Source of the DNA: Calditrichota bacterium | GTDB lineage: Bacteria > Electryoneota > B3-LCP | Direction of reading: 5' to 3' | DNA length: 32,430 nucleotides | NCBI GenBank assembly: GCA_020051775.1 | Contig: JAGVQJ010000009.1 | Location: 1 to 32,430, forward strand | Shown: positions 6,005 through 17,829 of the stretch, piece after piece | How positions within the stretch are numbered: position 1 is the first letter of the stretch | Layout: each line of letters opens with the position of its first letter | Position numbers and translations under genes: made by a program | The notes under the pieces: model-generated | Told to the model about the DNA's origin: nothing | Databases searched by the model: none | What the model saw: only the letters and a program-made list of their open reading frames with translations

Positions 6005-8287
6005 ATGTTGCAAGCGTCGCGAATCATGAAGACGTCCTATCGAATCGCAATCCTGATCTTTCTCGCCTTGGTCGTTTCCGGATCGGTTCAAGCATCGGTT
6101 TTAAGCAATCTTCGCGTCGGGTCAACGGACGAACGAACTCGCTTGGTTTTCGAACTCGAGGCAGCGGTCCCGTACCGGGTTTCCTTCGGCGATTCAGCGC
6201 TGGACATCATCTTCACGGCTCTGGACATACCGGAAAAGGCGTTGCAACACGCCGCCGACAGTTCCGGCGGAATGATCAGGTCTCTGAAGTTGAGGAACGA
6301 GCGCGGCGAGAGCGTCATCCACCTGGAGATATCCGGCCCGTTCTATCTGCGCTATTTCGATCTGGTCAAGCCCACCCGGGTGGTTGTAGATCTTTATCCC
6401 AAACCCGACCGGATCGTACCGGAGGCCTTAACTCAGAAACCACCACCCGCGCCGCAGCCCCACCTTGAACTGGAAAAACCGTCGCTGGAAACACAGCCGC
6501 CATTCAGCTCGAAATCTTCCACCTTAAAAGCGCTAAAAGATACCGCCGGCGCTTCCATTCGACCACTTCAGGTAACTCAGAAATCAGGGGTGGTCGCTCA
6601 GAAGCAAGATCAAGCGTCAACGCCGCCGGTCAAAGACACTCGAAATCCTTTCCCCTGGTTATACGTAGCTCTGCCGTTAGCAGCGGTAGCGGTTCTGGCG
6701 GGATTATCCAGGCTGCGGCGACGCAGGTTGGAACCCCCCCGCAGCTCGGCAGGCCAAGCTACACAATCGGATCTGTTTCGCCAAGTGCTGGATCAAGAAC
6801 AGGAACGCCAGGCAGAGGAGGAGATAATACCTGTTTCGAGTCTGGAAGAACCGGAGGTTCTCCAACAAACATTGCCTGAAGAACCAAATCAACTGATAGA
6901 GCCGGTGGCGGTGGAAGCCATCATGCCAGTCGAATCCGAAATACCGGTGGTTGAAGAACCTACGGAATCCTCACCGCAGCCCGAATTGATTGCGGAACAA
7001 ATTCCGGCCGAAACCTCACCACCTGAAGCAGCGCCGGCAGTCTTGCTTGTCGCGGAGGAAACTCCGATTCTGGAACCCCCCATCGAGGAACCGGAAGCCA
7101 AACCGATTGCTGAAATCATCCCGGTTGAACCGCCCCAACTCGAATCGCCCGATTACGCCATAATCGTTGACGAACCGGAAGCTGAGACGATGGCGGAAGA
7201 AACCTACAACGTATCGAATCTGGGTAATCCTCCCCCAGTGGAATTGAGCATGGAGGCGATCAAAGCAGAACTCTCCGACGGTTGGAAATCTGCAACTTCT
7301 TTAGAGGCTGCCCGACCTGAATTTAAACCCGAGGAAGGATTCTTAATCTGGCCGGTACATCTGTTGGATGGTGGCCGGATGGGGCGAGTATTGGTGGTGG
7401 ATGACGATTCCGAGGTGGTCAATCCGGTAGTGGAATTCCTAAAACGGGAGGGATACGACGCTCAGGGGACGACCAGTAGCCGCCATGCTCTGGACGTCTA
7501 TTGGGAGTGGCGGCCGGACTTGTTAGTCCTGGACGTCATTATGCCTGAACTTTCCGGCGTGGATTTGGTGCAGGAAATCAGGGAAAAAGAGAAACCCCGC
7601 AAGGTGATCTTCCTATCCGGGAAATCGGATCGCGACAATGTGACTGCTGCGTTTCACCGGGAACTGAACGACGGCGAGTACGAGTTCTTCCGCAAACCGG
7701 TTGAGCTGCGGCAGATCGGCGACCGGGTGAGAGACTTCTTCCGTTCCGCCAGTGACGTTTTGCAGCTCAACGTCCAAGACCAGAAGGCGTTCAATGCGGA
7801 CATTTCCCGGCTGGGTCCGCACCAGTTGGCGGCGCTGCACGGCTTTGTTTGGGATAAAGTATTCGAGACCTCGGCAGAAATGCTGGGGCGGCGCATAGAA
7901 CCATTCTTCATCACCGATCGGATGGAACCGGCGCAGAACTACATGCGCCGCATGGGTTGCATGGAACGGGTGGACTATTGCCGAGCCAGCGTTTGCATCA
8001 TCTCCAACCCCTTGTGCGCTGCCAACCGCCTGCGCGCCGAAGTGGAGGTTATGCGCGCCATCCTGGATGAATTCCGACGGGAATACATGGGGCGTGTGGG
8101 TCGCATTCTGAGCGCGGAAGAACCCAAACCTGCCAGGAAGAAGCGCAAGGTGAAAAGTCCAGCGGAGAAGTCGCCCAATATGGAAGCGGTTTCCGCGGAA
8201 GTAGATACACTGGTGGCTCCGCCCCCTCGCAAAACCGTGCGCCGAACGGCGACGGCGAAGAAAAAGATAACTGAATCTGAACCGTAA
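6005..8287 (+). CDS. AMIN domain - membrane helix - response-regulator receiver fusion
   Basis: 760 residues from ATG 6005, chosen for the GGGGGGTG site 7-8 bases upstream and because an earlier in-frame TTG is part of the promoter. Order: signal peptide (about 1-29); AMIN-like domain (about 31-131; V-L-S-N-L-R-V-G start, V-V-D-L-Y-P end), a family found in cell-wall amidases and PilQ that binds envelope material; proline-rich linker; membrane helix (about 216-235) followed by R-L-R-R-R-R, which places what follows in the cytoplasm; acidic Pro/Glu-rich linker to about 450; receiver domain (about 458-578) with acid pocket D466-D468, phospho-acceptor D510, S538 and K564 all present; an unassigned C-terminal domain (about 585-700) with four cysteines (C652, C659, C664, C671); Lys-rich tail. 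No histidine kinase lies in the window. Confidence 0.85.
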   Translation: MLQASRIMKTSYRIAILIFLALVVSGSVQASVLSNLRVGSTDERTRLVFELEAAVPYRVSFGDSALDIIFTALDIPEKALQHAADSSGGMIRSLKLRNERGESVIHLEISGPFYLRYFDLVKPTRVVVDLYPKPDRIVPEALTQKPPPAPQPHLELEKPSLETQPPFSSKSSTLKALKDTAGASIRPLQVTQKSGVVAQKQDQASTPPVKDTRNPFPWLYVALPLAAVAVLAGLSRLRRRRLEPPRSSAGQATQSDLFRQVLDQEQERQAEEEIIPVSSLEEPEVLQQTLPEEPNQLIEPVAVEAIMPVESEIPVVEEPTESSPQPELIAEQIPAETSPPEAAPAVLLVAEETPILEPPIEEPEAKPIAEIIPVEPPQLESPDYAIIVDEPEAETMAEETYNVSNLGNPPPVELSMEAIKAELSDGWKSATSLEAARPEFKPEEGFLIWPVHLLDGGRMGRVLVVDDDSEVVNPVVEFLKREGYDAQGTTSSRHALDVYWEWRPDLLVLDVIMPELSGVDLVQEIREKEKPRKVIFLSGKSDRDNVTAAFHRELNDGEYEFFRKPVELRQIGDRVRDFFRSASDVLQLNVQDQKAFNADISRLGPHQLAALHGFVWDKVFETSAEMLGRRIEPFFITDRMEPAQNYMRRMGCMERVDYCRASVCIISNPLCAANRLRAEVEVMRAILDEFRREYMGRVGRILSAEEPKPARKKRKVKSPAEKSPNMEAVSAEVDTLVAPPPRKTVRRTATAKKKITESEP

Positions 8288-8423
8288 TGACAGTATCGAA
8301 TCCGACTTCAAACGCTTGCCGGAATTACTAACGAAATTGGACGCAAACTGTGAGCAAAGACACGTATCTTCATGCAAATATAATCCTGGCAAAGGACCAT
8401 AGATAATAAATTGCTATCGCTTC

Positions 8424-8432
8424 GGAGTTCAT

Positions 8433-8435
<3 letters not shown>
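8424..8435 (+). promoter_or_regulatory. Ribosome binding site deciding an unusual kdsB start
   Basis: GGAG at 8424-8427 lies 5 bases before an in-frame CTG at 8433. No ATG, GTG or TTG is in frame between the upstream stop (TAG at 8400) and ATG 8547, which lies inside the conserved domain. CTG is the best-supported start. Confidence 0.5.
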
Positions 8436-11667
<3,232 letters not shown>

Positions 11668-11668
11668 C

Positions 11669-12238
11669 ATGAAAAGATTTCTGTTTATGGGCGCCCTAAC
11701 CATATTACTGACCCGGGGGGCTCCGGCAGAAGATCCTATACTACACAAACTTAATGGTACGATTTATCTCGCCTGCCACCCTGCCTTGATCGTTTTTCCA
11801 CCCGGGGTCACTACTGTAGAATTCAATTACAACGGAATTAATACTGATTCCCTTCTCGGTCAACCTTTGGATTTGGCGCTGATCACCGCTGGGTTTTCCT
11901 ACGGAGACTCAACCAGTTTCCCCTACGAACGACCGGATATCGCTGGTTTTACAATCAACCATACGACATTTACCGACTACCTGCTCAGGTGGCGAGTCTC
12001 GCGGATTGCATGGATGGGTCCTTGTTCCAGCGATTCAGTCGCCAAGGTTCTAAAAGCATTCGGGAAAAAAGACTCTCCTGCAGACGCCACCAGCCAGGCA
12101 TTTCGGATCTATTTCCCCGACATTGACCGCACCGAGAATGCTTACTACGGCCTGAACGGCCTTCGAGGGTTGCGCTGGGCCGGTTATAACCGAAAGTACC
12201 GTGAACAAATAAAACAATTTGAATTATCGAGGCCCTAA
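11669..12238 (+). CDS. Small secreted protein of unknown function
   Basis: 189 residues from ATG 11669, one base after the kdsA stop, with GAGG 8 bases upstream. A longer frame inside kdsA is rejected. M-K-R-F-L-F-M-G-A-L-T-I-L-L-T-R-G-A-P-A is a signal peptide. The mature part opens with I-L-H-K-L-N-G-T-I-Y-L-A-C-H-P-A, has two cysteines (C-H-P and G-P-C-S-S-D) that could form a disulfide, and ends in a basic and aromatic stretch. I do not recognise a family. It sits in the kds operon, so a role in the envelope is possible, but that is inference from place alone. Confidence 0.75.
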   Translation: MKRFLFMGALTILLTRGAPAEDPILHKLNGTIYLACHPALIVFPPGVTTVEFNYNGINTDSLLGQPLDLALITAGFSYGDSTSFPYERPDIAGFTINHTTFTDYLLRWRVSRIAWMGPCSSDSVAKVLKAFGKKDSPADATSQAFRIYFPDIDRTENAYYGLNGLRGLRWAGYNRKYREQIKQFELSRP

Positions 12239-12241
12239 ACA

Positions 12242-13429
12242 TTGAATGCTAATCTGCGCAGACTGCGCTTAAAACACGGCCAGGAACGACGAGTTCAAGA
12301 AGGATCGTTGTGGGTCTTCTCCAATCAGGTGGAAGACGCCGTTAAGGACTATCATCCGGGCGAAATCGTGCGGGTGACTCTGCGAAATGGCCGTTTCCTG
12401 GGTGTCGGCTACATCAATCCGCACTCCCTCATTGCAGTGCGCTTACTGACAAGCGAGGATCAGGAGATTGACGGAGAATTCTTCCGAAATCGTTTCCAAC
12501 AGGCTCGCGAACTCCGGGAAAAAATTCTGCCTGGCGAAGAGGCTGTACGCGAAATTTTCTCCGAATCCGACGGACTACCGGGATTGATCGTGGATCGCTA
12601 CGGTGATTTCTTGGTAGTGCAAATCTCCACAGCGGGAATGGAACGATTGCGAGATCTCTTTGTCCCCATCCTGGTGGAAATCTACCAACCGCATGGCATC
12701 TTCGAGAGATCCGACGCCGGTGTGCGTAAGCTGGAAAACCTGGAATCGCGATCCGGCGCTATATGGGGCGAAATACCTGAAGGTCCGGTTTGGGTGAAAT
12801 ATTCCGGATTGAACCTGCCCGTAGACGTGCAACGCGGCCAGAAAACCGGGCTGTACCTGGATCAACGCAAAAACTTGGACACGGTTGTATCTATAGGCAA
12901 GGATGCGAGAGTGTTGGACGCTTTTAGCTATCTGGGCGCCTGGGGGTTGAAGGCCGCCAAATCGGGCGCTGCGCAGGTGACGTTTTTAGACTCTTCCGGT
13001 TGGGCGCTGGAACAAGCGATGGCCGCCGCCCGACGCAATCGCCTCGCGGGCATCTGCAAAACCGTGCAGGCTGATGCTTTCGACGCCTTGAAGCAGATGA
13101 AAGCCGGAGGTGAAACTTTCGATCTGGTCATCCTGGACCCGCCCTCATTCATCCGTTCCCGATCGCTCTTTAAGGAAGGGTATAAGGGTTATTACGATTT
13201 GAATCATCGCGCGATAGATTTGGTGAAGCCCGGTGGATTTTTGGTCACCTGCTCTTGTTCGCATCACATGGATGAAGTTGCATTCGGGGAACTGCTGCAA
13301 TCCGTCTTGCGGCGATCCGGCCGAAGAGGCCGGTTGCTGTTCCAGGGTCGCCAGGGACCCGATCATCCCATTCTGCCGGAAATGCCTGAGACCAAATACC
13401 TCCACTGCACGGTGTGCCAGGTATCATGA
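12242..13429 (+). CDS. rlmI: Class I rRNA (cytosine-C5) methyltransferase, RlmI-like
   Basis: 395 residues, the usual length for RlmI/YccW. An N-terminal PUA RNA-binding domain (K-H-G-Q-E-R-R-V-Q-E-G-S-L-W-V-F-S-N, about 12-30) is followed by a linker with D-G-L-P-G-L-I-V-D-R-Y-G-D and a Rossmann methyltransferase fold. The SAM-binding block is V-L-D-A-F-S-Y-L-G-A-W-G near 222-233; motif IV is I-L-D-P-P-S-F near 298-304; T-C-S-C-S-H-H near 337 holds the catalytic cysteine of the m5C type. RlmI methylates a 23S rRNA cytosine; the exact base here is assumed. Start is TTG 12242, three bases after the upstream stop, with GAGG 9 bases before. It overlaps the next gene by 4 bp. Confidence 0.92.
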   Translation: MNANLRRLRLKHGQERRVQEGSLWVFSNQVEDAVKDYHPGEIVRVTLRNGRFLGVGYINPHSLIAVRLLTSEDQEIDGEFFRNRFQQARELREKILPGEEAVREIFSESDGLPGLIVDRYGDFLVVQISTAGMERLRDLFVPILVEIYQPHGIFERSDAGVRKLENLESRSGAIWGEIPEGPVWVKYSGLNLPVDVQRGQKTGLYLDQRKNLDTVVSIGKDARVLDAFSYLGAWGLKAAKSGAAQVTFLDSSGWALEQAMAAARRNRLAGICKTVQADAFDALKQMKAGGETFDLVILDPPSFIRSRSLFKEGYKGYYDLNHRAIDLVKPGGFLVTCSCSHHMDEVAFGELLQSVLRRSGRRGRLLFQGRQGPDHPILPEMPETKYLHCTVCQVS

Positions 13430-14622
13430 TCGCTGCGACTCCTGCCGCCACCAATTCCTCCTCCTCGTACAATTCCAACGATTTGCGAAGAACGATCTTC
13501 GCCTGGACTTTACTCATCGCCTTTGTGGCTTTCATTTACGCCACCCTCGGCAGCCTCCCCGCCGCTCGTGATTGGCTGGAATTACACTACGGTAAGGGCA
13601 TTTTCGCCACCGTAACCTACCTTGGGGCGGGTTTCGGCGTCGCCTGGGTGTTAGCATACTTGATCTTCCGCAAGAAAGAGCGACGACTTGTCCCTTACCT
13701 GTCCTTGGTATTCATCGGCTTGTTTCTGCGCCATGCCATGCAAAACTGGATCACCATCCCGGTCGAACAGGTTCATTTTATTGAATATGGTGGGGTGGGG
13801 TTCCTTTCGTATCATGCTCTGAAGCATCATCTTCGTGGGTGGGGATTGATCGCAGCAGCATTCCTGTTGTCGTATTTATTCGGAACTATAGATGAAACAC
13901 TTCAGGGAAATATTCCCGTGCGCGTAGGTGCGCAGCAGGACATGTATTGGAACGGTTTGGCGGCTGCTATGGGGTTGTGGGTGGTGGTAATGAGTCTTAG
14001 GCCGGTGCAAATCAAAAGTAAAAGTGGCCATAGAGAAGCGACAGTATCACTCACAATTATAGCCCTATGTTTACCGGTACAGGGATATTTCAACCTCGAC
14101 GTAGCCCAATTCGGCCATCTAATCAATGATCCTGAACGTCTTGTAACATTCCGGTCGAGGAGTGCGCCGGAAGAGCTGCAAACCTATGACGACAAGCTGG
14201 ATGATTTCAAGAAGCTATCCGCGCAGCTTGGCCGGGTGCGAATGGTCGAGTTGTTGCCTCAAGTTCACGATCGCACCCATGAAGAAGCGCTGGTGCACAT
14301 CTTCCGCCGCGGCTACCATAACCGCTTGGGCCATAATTTCATCGTCTTTAAGGAAGACTTGATCATTGACGGTTACTTTCATCAATTCGTAGAAAGTACA
14401 ATGTTCGACTATCCTCGCGAGAGGTCGTCGCAACTCAGTGAAGCATTGGCCGATACCGCTGCATGGCCCTACGAATCGCCGGTGGCCGAACATTTGATCA
14501 CGAAATTCTCAAGCGCTCAGATGTGGTTGGTGATCGCAATGCTGGAGGCGGGGATTTTGGCGGCAATTGTGAGGATAAAAAGAAAAATCCCCTCATCCCC
14601 CCTACGTAAGAGAGGGCCATGA
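13426..14622 (+). CDS. VanZ-like membrane protein
   Basis: 398 residues from ATG 13426, which overlaps the upstream stop as ATGA. The N-terminal half has about five membrane helices with the VanZ-like pattern: H-F-I-E-Y-G-G-V-G-F-L near 122-132, a following E-T-L-Q-G, and D-M-Y-W-N-G near 172-177. VanZ proteins are linked to low-level teicoplanin resistance and envelope functions, but most are uncharacterised. A soluble segment (about 210-370) faces one side, and a last helix (about 365-385) anchors the end. The final tail (K-I-P-S-S-P-L-R-K-R-G-P) is encoded by a C-run/G-run repeat element that seems to have extended the gene. Confidence 0.8.
   Translation: MIAATPAATNSSSSYNSNDLRRTIFAWTLLIAFVAFIYATLGSLPAARDWLELHYGKGIFATVTYLGAGFGVAWVLAYLIFRKKERRLVPYLSLVFIGLFLRHAMQNWITIPVEQVHFIEYGGVGFLSYHALKHHLRGWGLIAAAFLLSYLFGTIDETLQGNIPVRVGAQQDMYWNGLAAAMGLWVVVMSLRPVQIKSKSGHREATVSLTIIALCLPVQGYFNLDVAQFGHLINDPERLVTFRSRSAPEELQTYDDKLDDFKKLSAQLGRVRMVELLPQVHDRTHEEALVHIFRRGYHNRLGHNFIVFKEDLIIDGYFHQFVESTMFDYPRERSSQLSEALADTAAWPYESPVAEHLITKFSSAQMWLVIAMLEAGILAAIVRIKRKIPSSPLRKRGP
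14588..14617. repeat. C-run/G-run repeat read as protein
   Basis: TCCCCTC...CCCCCCT...GAGAGGG resembles the intergenic elements at 1014-1047 and 19530-19620 but lies inside the last codons of the VanZ-like gene. Confidence 0.45.
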
Positions 14623-15548
14623 ATCCTTCCCATAAATTCCTATTCTTCTTCCTGATGGCGTTGGCCATGACCGCTTGGGGCGGCTCCTGGGTGTCGGCCA
14701 AGATTATTGCCAATGACGCAGCTCCGGAAGTGCTGACCTTCTGGCGTTTCGTCGTGACGGTGGTCTCCTTCTTGCCGGTGCTAGTCTTCTACCGCAAGTC
14801 CCTGCGGTTGGACGGGCGGTCGTTCCTACAAACGGCCTTAGGGGCGATGCTGATCGTGGGGTATAATAAGTTCTTCTTCCGAGGGTTGCAGACGGGTTTC
14901 GCCGGAGCGGCGGGCGTTCTGGTCACGACCTATAATCCCATCCTGACTTTTCTGCTGGCAATCTACTTCTTCAAACGGCCTCTGCGCCTTTGGGTTATCA
15001 TCGGGCTGCTCCTGGGCTTGGTCGGCGGGATGATCCAACTTCACGTCTGGTCCTTAAGTCTGGAACAACTGCTGCTCTCCGGCAACCTATTCTTCATCGC
15101 GGCTTCCACCTGCTGGGCCTTCCTGACCATCACCACCGAAAAGACCAAGAATCGGCTGCATCCGCTGATTTTCAGCTTCTATACCTACTTGTTCGCCACA
15201 GTATTGATCTTCTTTCTGGCGTTGCCCTATGACATCGGGTCCGCTTTAGATCACGGCGCAATGTTCTGGCTGAACGTAATTTACCTGGCCGTCTTCGCCA
15301 CGACGTTTGCTACGACGGTGTACTTCACCGCTTCGGCGAAGGTGGGATCGAACCGCGCCTCGTCGTTCATCTTCCTGGTGCCATTCAGCGCTGTAACGTT
15401 AAGCTGGCTGCTGCTGGGCGAAATCCCCCGCTGGCCGACTCTCCTGGGAGGTGTCGTAGCCATAGCGGCAGTGTGGATGCTGAATACGGGGGGGAAGGAC
15501 ACTACTATTCCTCCCGCACCAACTCCTCCTTCAACTTCGCAAGTTTAG
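14619..15548 (+). CDS. EamA/DMT-superfamily transporter
   Basis: 309 residues with ten predicted membrane helices in two five-helix halves, the usual length for the drug/metabolite transporter superfamily. The first half opens with M-A-L-A-M-T-A-W-G-G-S-W-V-S-A-K, a typical EamA start; the second has A-S-T-C-W-A-F-L-T-I-T near 165. Substrate cannot be told. Start ATG 14619 overlaps the VanZ-like stop by 4 bp. The 3' end overlaps the convergent pncB gene by 44 bp, so neither can have a separate terminator there. Confidence 0.9.
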   Translation: MNPSHKFLFFFLMALAMTAWGGSWVSAKIIANDAAPEVLTFWRFVVTVVSFLPVLVFYRKSLRLDGRSFLQTALGAMLIVGYNKFFFRGLQTGFAGAAGVLVTTYNPILTFLLAIYFFKRPLRLWVIIGLLLGLVGGMIQLHVWSLSLEQLLLSGNLFFIAASTCWAFLTITTEKTKNRLHPLIFSFYTYLFATVLIFFLALPYDIGSALDHGAMFWLNVIYLAVFATTFATTVYFTASAKVGSNRASSFIFLVPFSAVTLSWLLLGEIPRWPTLLGGVVAIAAVWMLNTGGKDTTIPPAPTPPSTSQV

Positions 15549-16995
15549 GGGAAAGCGCCGCAGGGTAGATCTCCGGGTCGCGTAGACGCTTTATCTCCTC
15601 CGGCAGAGCGGCAACCTGTTCGCGAGCTCGCGCACGGATCTCGCTCAAAGGCGTTGGCGGAATGAGACGCCGACCCTGTTCCACATACTTCAATGCCAGC
15701 TCTTCAAAGCGCACCGCTCCCTTCAAATTAACGCTCCGAGAAGGATTTTGTCTATCCACCGCCACGACATCCTTACCGGGCACTGCCGCTTCCCCATTTA
15801 ATAGCAATAAATCCCCCACAGGATTTCCCTTTTCGTTGAAATATCGCACTACTCTTCGCGGGCCGGGATCGGTCATTTTGGTTGGGTTCGAGGTGAACTT
15901 CAGGCGCGGCTGCCAACTTTCGCGGTTGTAAATAGCAACGAGCTTGTAGACACCGGACAGCGAGGGAGCATTGCTGGAAGTGATCAAATTCGTGCCTACT
16001 CCCCAACTGTTGATCTTGGCGCCTTGGCGTTTCAGGTCGGCGATCAGGTCTTCGTCCAAGTCGTTGGAAGCCACGATCAACGGATTGTCGAAGCCTGCCT
16101 CGGTGATCAGCTTCCAGGCGGCCTTGGACAACCTCGCCAGATCACCGGAATCCAGGCGGATGGCGACGCGTTGTGGATTACCCGCTTCGCGCATTTCGCG
16201 GAACACCAAAATAGCATTCGGGACGCCGCTGCCCAGTGTATCGTAGGTGTCCACCAGTAGAATCGGTTTGTCGGGGTACACTTTCACATAGGCGCGGAAG
16301 GCTTCGAGTTCAGATGGAAAAGCCATGATCCAACTGTGCGCCATCGTGCCGGCCACCGGGAAACCGAAGGCTTGGGCTGCCAGGGTATTCGATGTCGCCG
16401 CGCTGCCGCCGATATAGGCCGCGCGAGAACCTATCAGAGCGCCGTCGGGACCCTGGGCGCGCCGCAGGCCGAACTCTATCACCGGATCACCCTCGGCCAC
16501 CTGACAGATGCGAGCGGCTTTGGTGGCCACCAGAGTGGGGTAGTTTAGCGCATTCAGCAGAAAGGACTCCAAAAGCTGAGCTTCCCCCAACTGGCCTTCG
16601 ATGCGTAGCAACGGTTCATGCGGGAAAACCGCCGTTCCTTCGGGGATAGCCCAGACATCGCAGCTCGGCTTGAAACCAACGAGTGAATCCAGGAATTGGT
16701 CGGGGAGGACGCCCGTTTGCCGGAGCCAGGCAATATCGTCTGATGTGAAATGGAGGTTTTCGTAGTATTCCAGAAATGCTTCCAATCCGGCGAGAACGGC
16801 ATAACCATTGTGCGGAGGCAATTTCCGAAAAAAGTACTCGAAACAGACGCGCATCTGACTGATGCCGGTGGCAAAATAGCCGCCCATCATGGTCAATTCG
16901 TACCAATCTGTCAGCAGGGCCATGCTCTGGCGGTGAATCCATGAAGTCAGACAAGAGGTCGCTGAACTTCCTGTGCCATTATGCTCAGAATTCAT
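15505..16995 (-). CDS. pncB: Nicotinate phosphoribosyltransferase
   Basis: 496 residues. PncB joins nicotinate to PRPP to give nicotinate mononucleotide, the entry to the Preiss-Handler NAD pathway. Motifs: A-L-L-T-D-W-Y-E-L-T-M near 26-36, L-R-R-A-Q-G near 173-180, G-T-M-A-H-S-W near 212-220 with the histidine that is phosphorylated in the ATP-coupled cycle, and R-L-D-S-G-D-L near 280. Start ATG 16995 overlaps the pncA end by 11 bp. An in-frame ATG 24 codons later (M-A-L-L-T-D) is a possible shorter start, since the first 24 residues look poorly conserved. Confidence 0.95.
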   Translation of the reverse strand: MNSEHNGTGSSATSCLTSWIHRQSMALLTDWYELTMMGGYFATGISQMRVCFEYFFRKLPPHNGYAVLAGLEAFLEYYENLHFTSDDIAWLRQTGVLPDQFLDSLVGFKPSCDVWAIPEGTAVFPHEPLLRIEGQLGEAQLLESFLLNALNYPTLVATKAARICQVAEGDPVIEFGLRRAQGPDGALIGSRAAYIGGSAATSNTLAAQAFGFPVAGTMAHSWIMAFPSELEAFRAYVKVYPDKPILLVDTYDTLGSGVPNAILVFREMREAGNPQRVAIRLDSGDLARLSKAAWKLITEAGFDNPLIVASNDLDEDLIADLKRQGAKINSWGVGTNLITSSNAPSLSGVYKLVAIYNRESWQPRLKFTSNPTKMTDPGPRRVVRYFNEKGNPVGDLLLLNGEAAVPGKDVVAVDRQNPSRSVNLKGAVRFEELALKYVEQGRRLIPPTPLSEIRARAREQVAALPEEIKRLRDPEIYPAALSPKLAKLKEELVREE

Positions 16996-17602
16996 TAACC
17001 ATTAATTCGGGCAAAGACGCTACCATTTCGCGATACTGAGCAATTTGCGCCCCCTTTTGCTTCATCTCTTGAACTGCTTGGGCGGCGTTACCGAGCGGGT
17101 GATCCACGCCCCGCGCGGCATCTTCGATCAGGACAGTCTGAAAACCAGACCTGAGCGCGTCCAACACGGTAAATTTAACGCAATAGTCGGTTGCCAAACC
17201 GCAGACGAAGACTCGTTCAACTCCCTCCCGACGAAGTCGCGTTTCCAGATCGGTCCCCTGAAAACCGCTGTAGGCTTCGCGATTCGAGTGAGTTCCCTTG
17301 TTGATGACTATGGGATTATCAGGCAAATGTAGATCATCGTGCAGTTCAGCTCCGGGCGTATCTACGAGGCAGTGCGGCGGCCAGGATCCGTCCCGGTATT
17401 GGGGATATTCACTGAAACTTACGTGATTTACAGGGTGCCAGTCTCGTGTGAAAAAAGAGTGGTTGAACAGGGGTGTCAACCGGTTGATGACGGGAATGAC
17501 TTCCAGACCGTCGTTGATGGGCAGAGCGCCGCCGGGTAGAAAATCGTTCTGTACGTCTACAACGATGAGGGCGTCTCTGGCTGGATTTATATGATAAAGC
17601 AT
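16985..17602 (-). CDS. pncA: Nicotinamidase
   Basis: 205 residues from ATG 17602, with GGAG 8 bases upstream; the longer frame to 17758 is translated repeat DNA and is rejected. PncA hydrolyses nicotinamide to nicotinate and ammonia, feeding PncB, which follows directly. Catalytic residues of the isochorismatase-like fold are visible: aspartate in V-V-D-V-Q-N-D-F (residue about 16), lysine in V-I-N-K-G-T-H, and the nucleophile cysteine in C-G-L-A-T-D-Y-C-V-K-F-T. Metal-binding D-W-H-P-x-x-H follows F-T-R. The two genes form a nicotinamide salvage operon. Confidence 0.95.
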   Translation of the reverse strand: MLYHINPARDALIVVDVQNDFLPGGALPINDGLEVIPVINRLTPLFNHSFFTRDWHPVNHVSFSEYPQYRDGSWPPHCLVDTPGAELHDDLHLPDNPIVINKGTHSNREAYSGFQGTDLETRLRREGVERVFVCGLATDYCVKFTVLDALRSGFQTVLIEDAARGVDHPLGNAAQAVQEMKQKGAQIAQYREMVASLPELMVNEF

Positions 17603-17693
17603 AGTTGTTCTCCATTGAATGCGAATGAGTTTTGTCTTAAAGGTGGTACGATGTCTGTGAGAGTTCGGATAACGAATTAAGGCCGGAATAGAG

Positions 17694-17784
17694 GTAACAA
17701 GGGGCTTCAACCCCTTGTTCAATAGTGAAAATGATCCTGCGAAACAAACTGAATTCACATCAAGGGGCTAAAGCCCCTTGTTAC
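17694..17784. repeat. Inverted pair of AAGGGG/CCCCTT hairpins
   Basis: Hairpin 1: AACAAGGGG (17696-17704), loop CTTCAA, CCCCTTGTT (17711-17719). Hairpin 2: CAAGGGGCT (17761-17769), loop AA, AGCCCCTTG (17772-17780), followed by TTAC. Copy 2 is the reverse complement of copy 1 over 24 bases with two mismatches. The pair lies between the divergent pncA and padR genes and could make a large cruciform or be a small non-autonomous element with inverted ends. Confidence 0.8.
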
Positions 17785-17800
17785 TCGCGAAAAATATCTC

Positions 17801-17829
17801 TTGACTTTGACTATTTATTATAGTATATT
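17801..17829 (+). promoter_or_regulatory. Promoter of the PadR-RND operon
   Basis: TTGACT (17801-17806), 17-base spacer, TATATT (17824-17829). Expected start near 17836, inside the inverted repeat at 17830-17851. The in-frame TTG at 17801 is this -35 box and is not the start codon. Confidence 0.75.

Noticed and set aside
7613-8392. Long minus-strand frame (259 codons) opposite the AMIN-receiver gene
   Set aside because: Shadow of the real gene; composition rich in H and R without any recognised domain.
17603-17758. 52-codon N-terminal extension of pncA
   Set aside because: It translates the hairpin repeat; ATG 17602 has its own GGAG site and starts the conserved domain.
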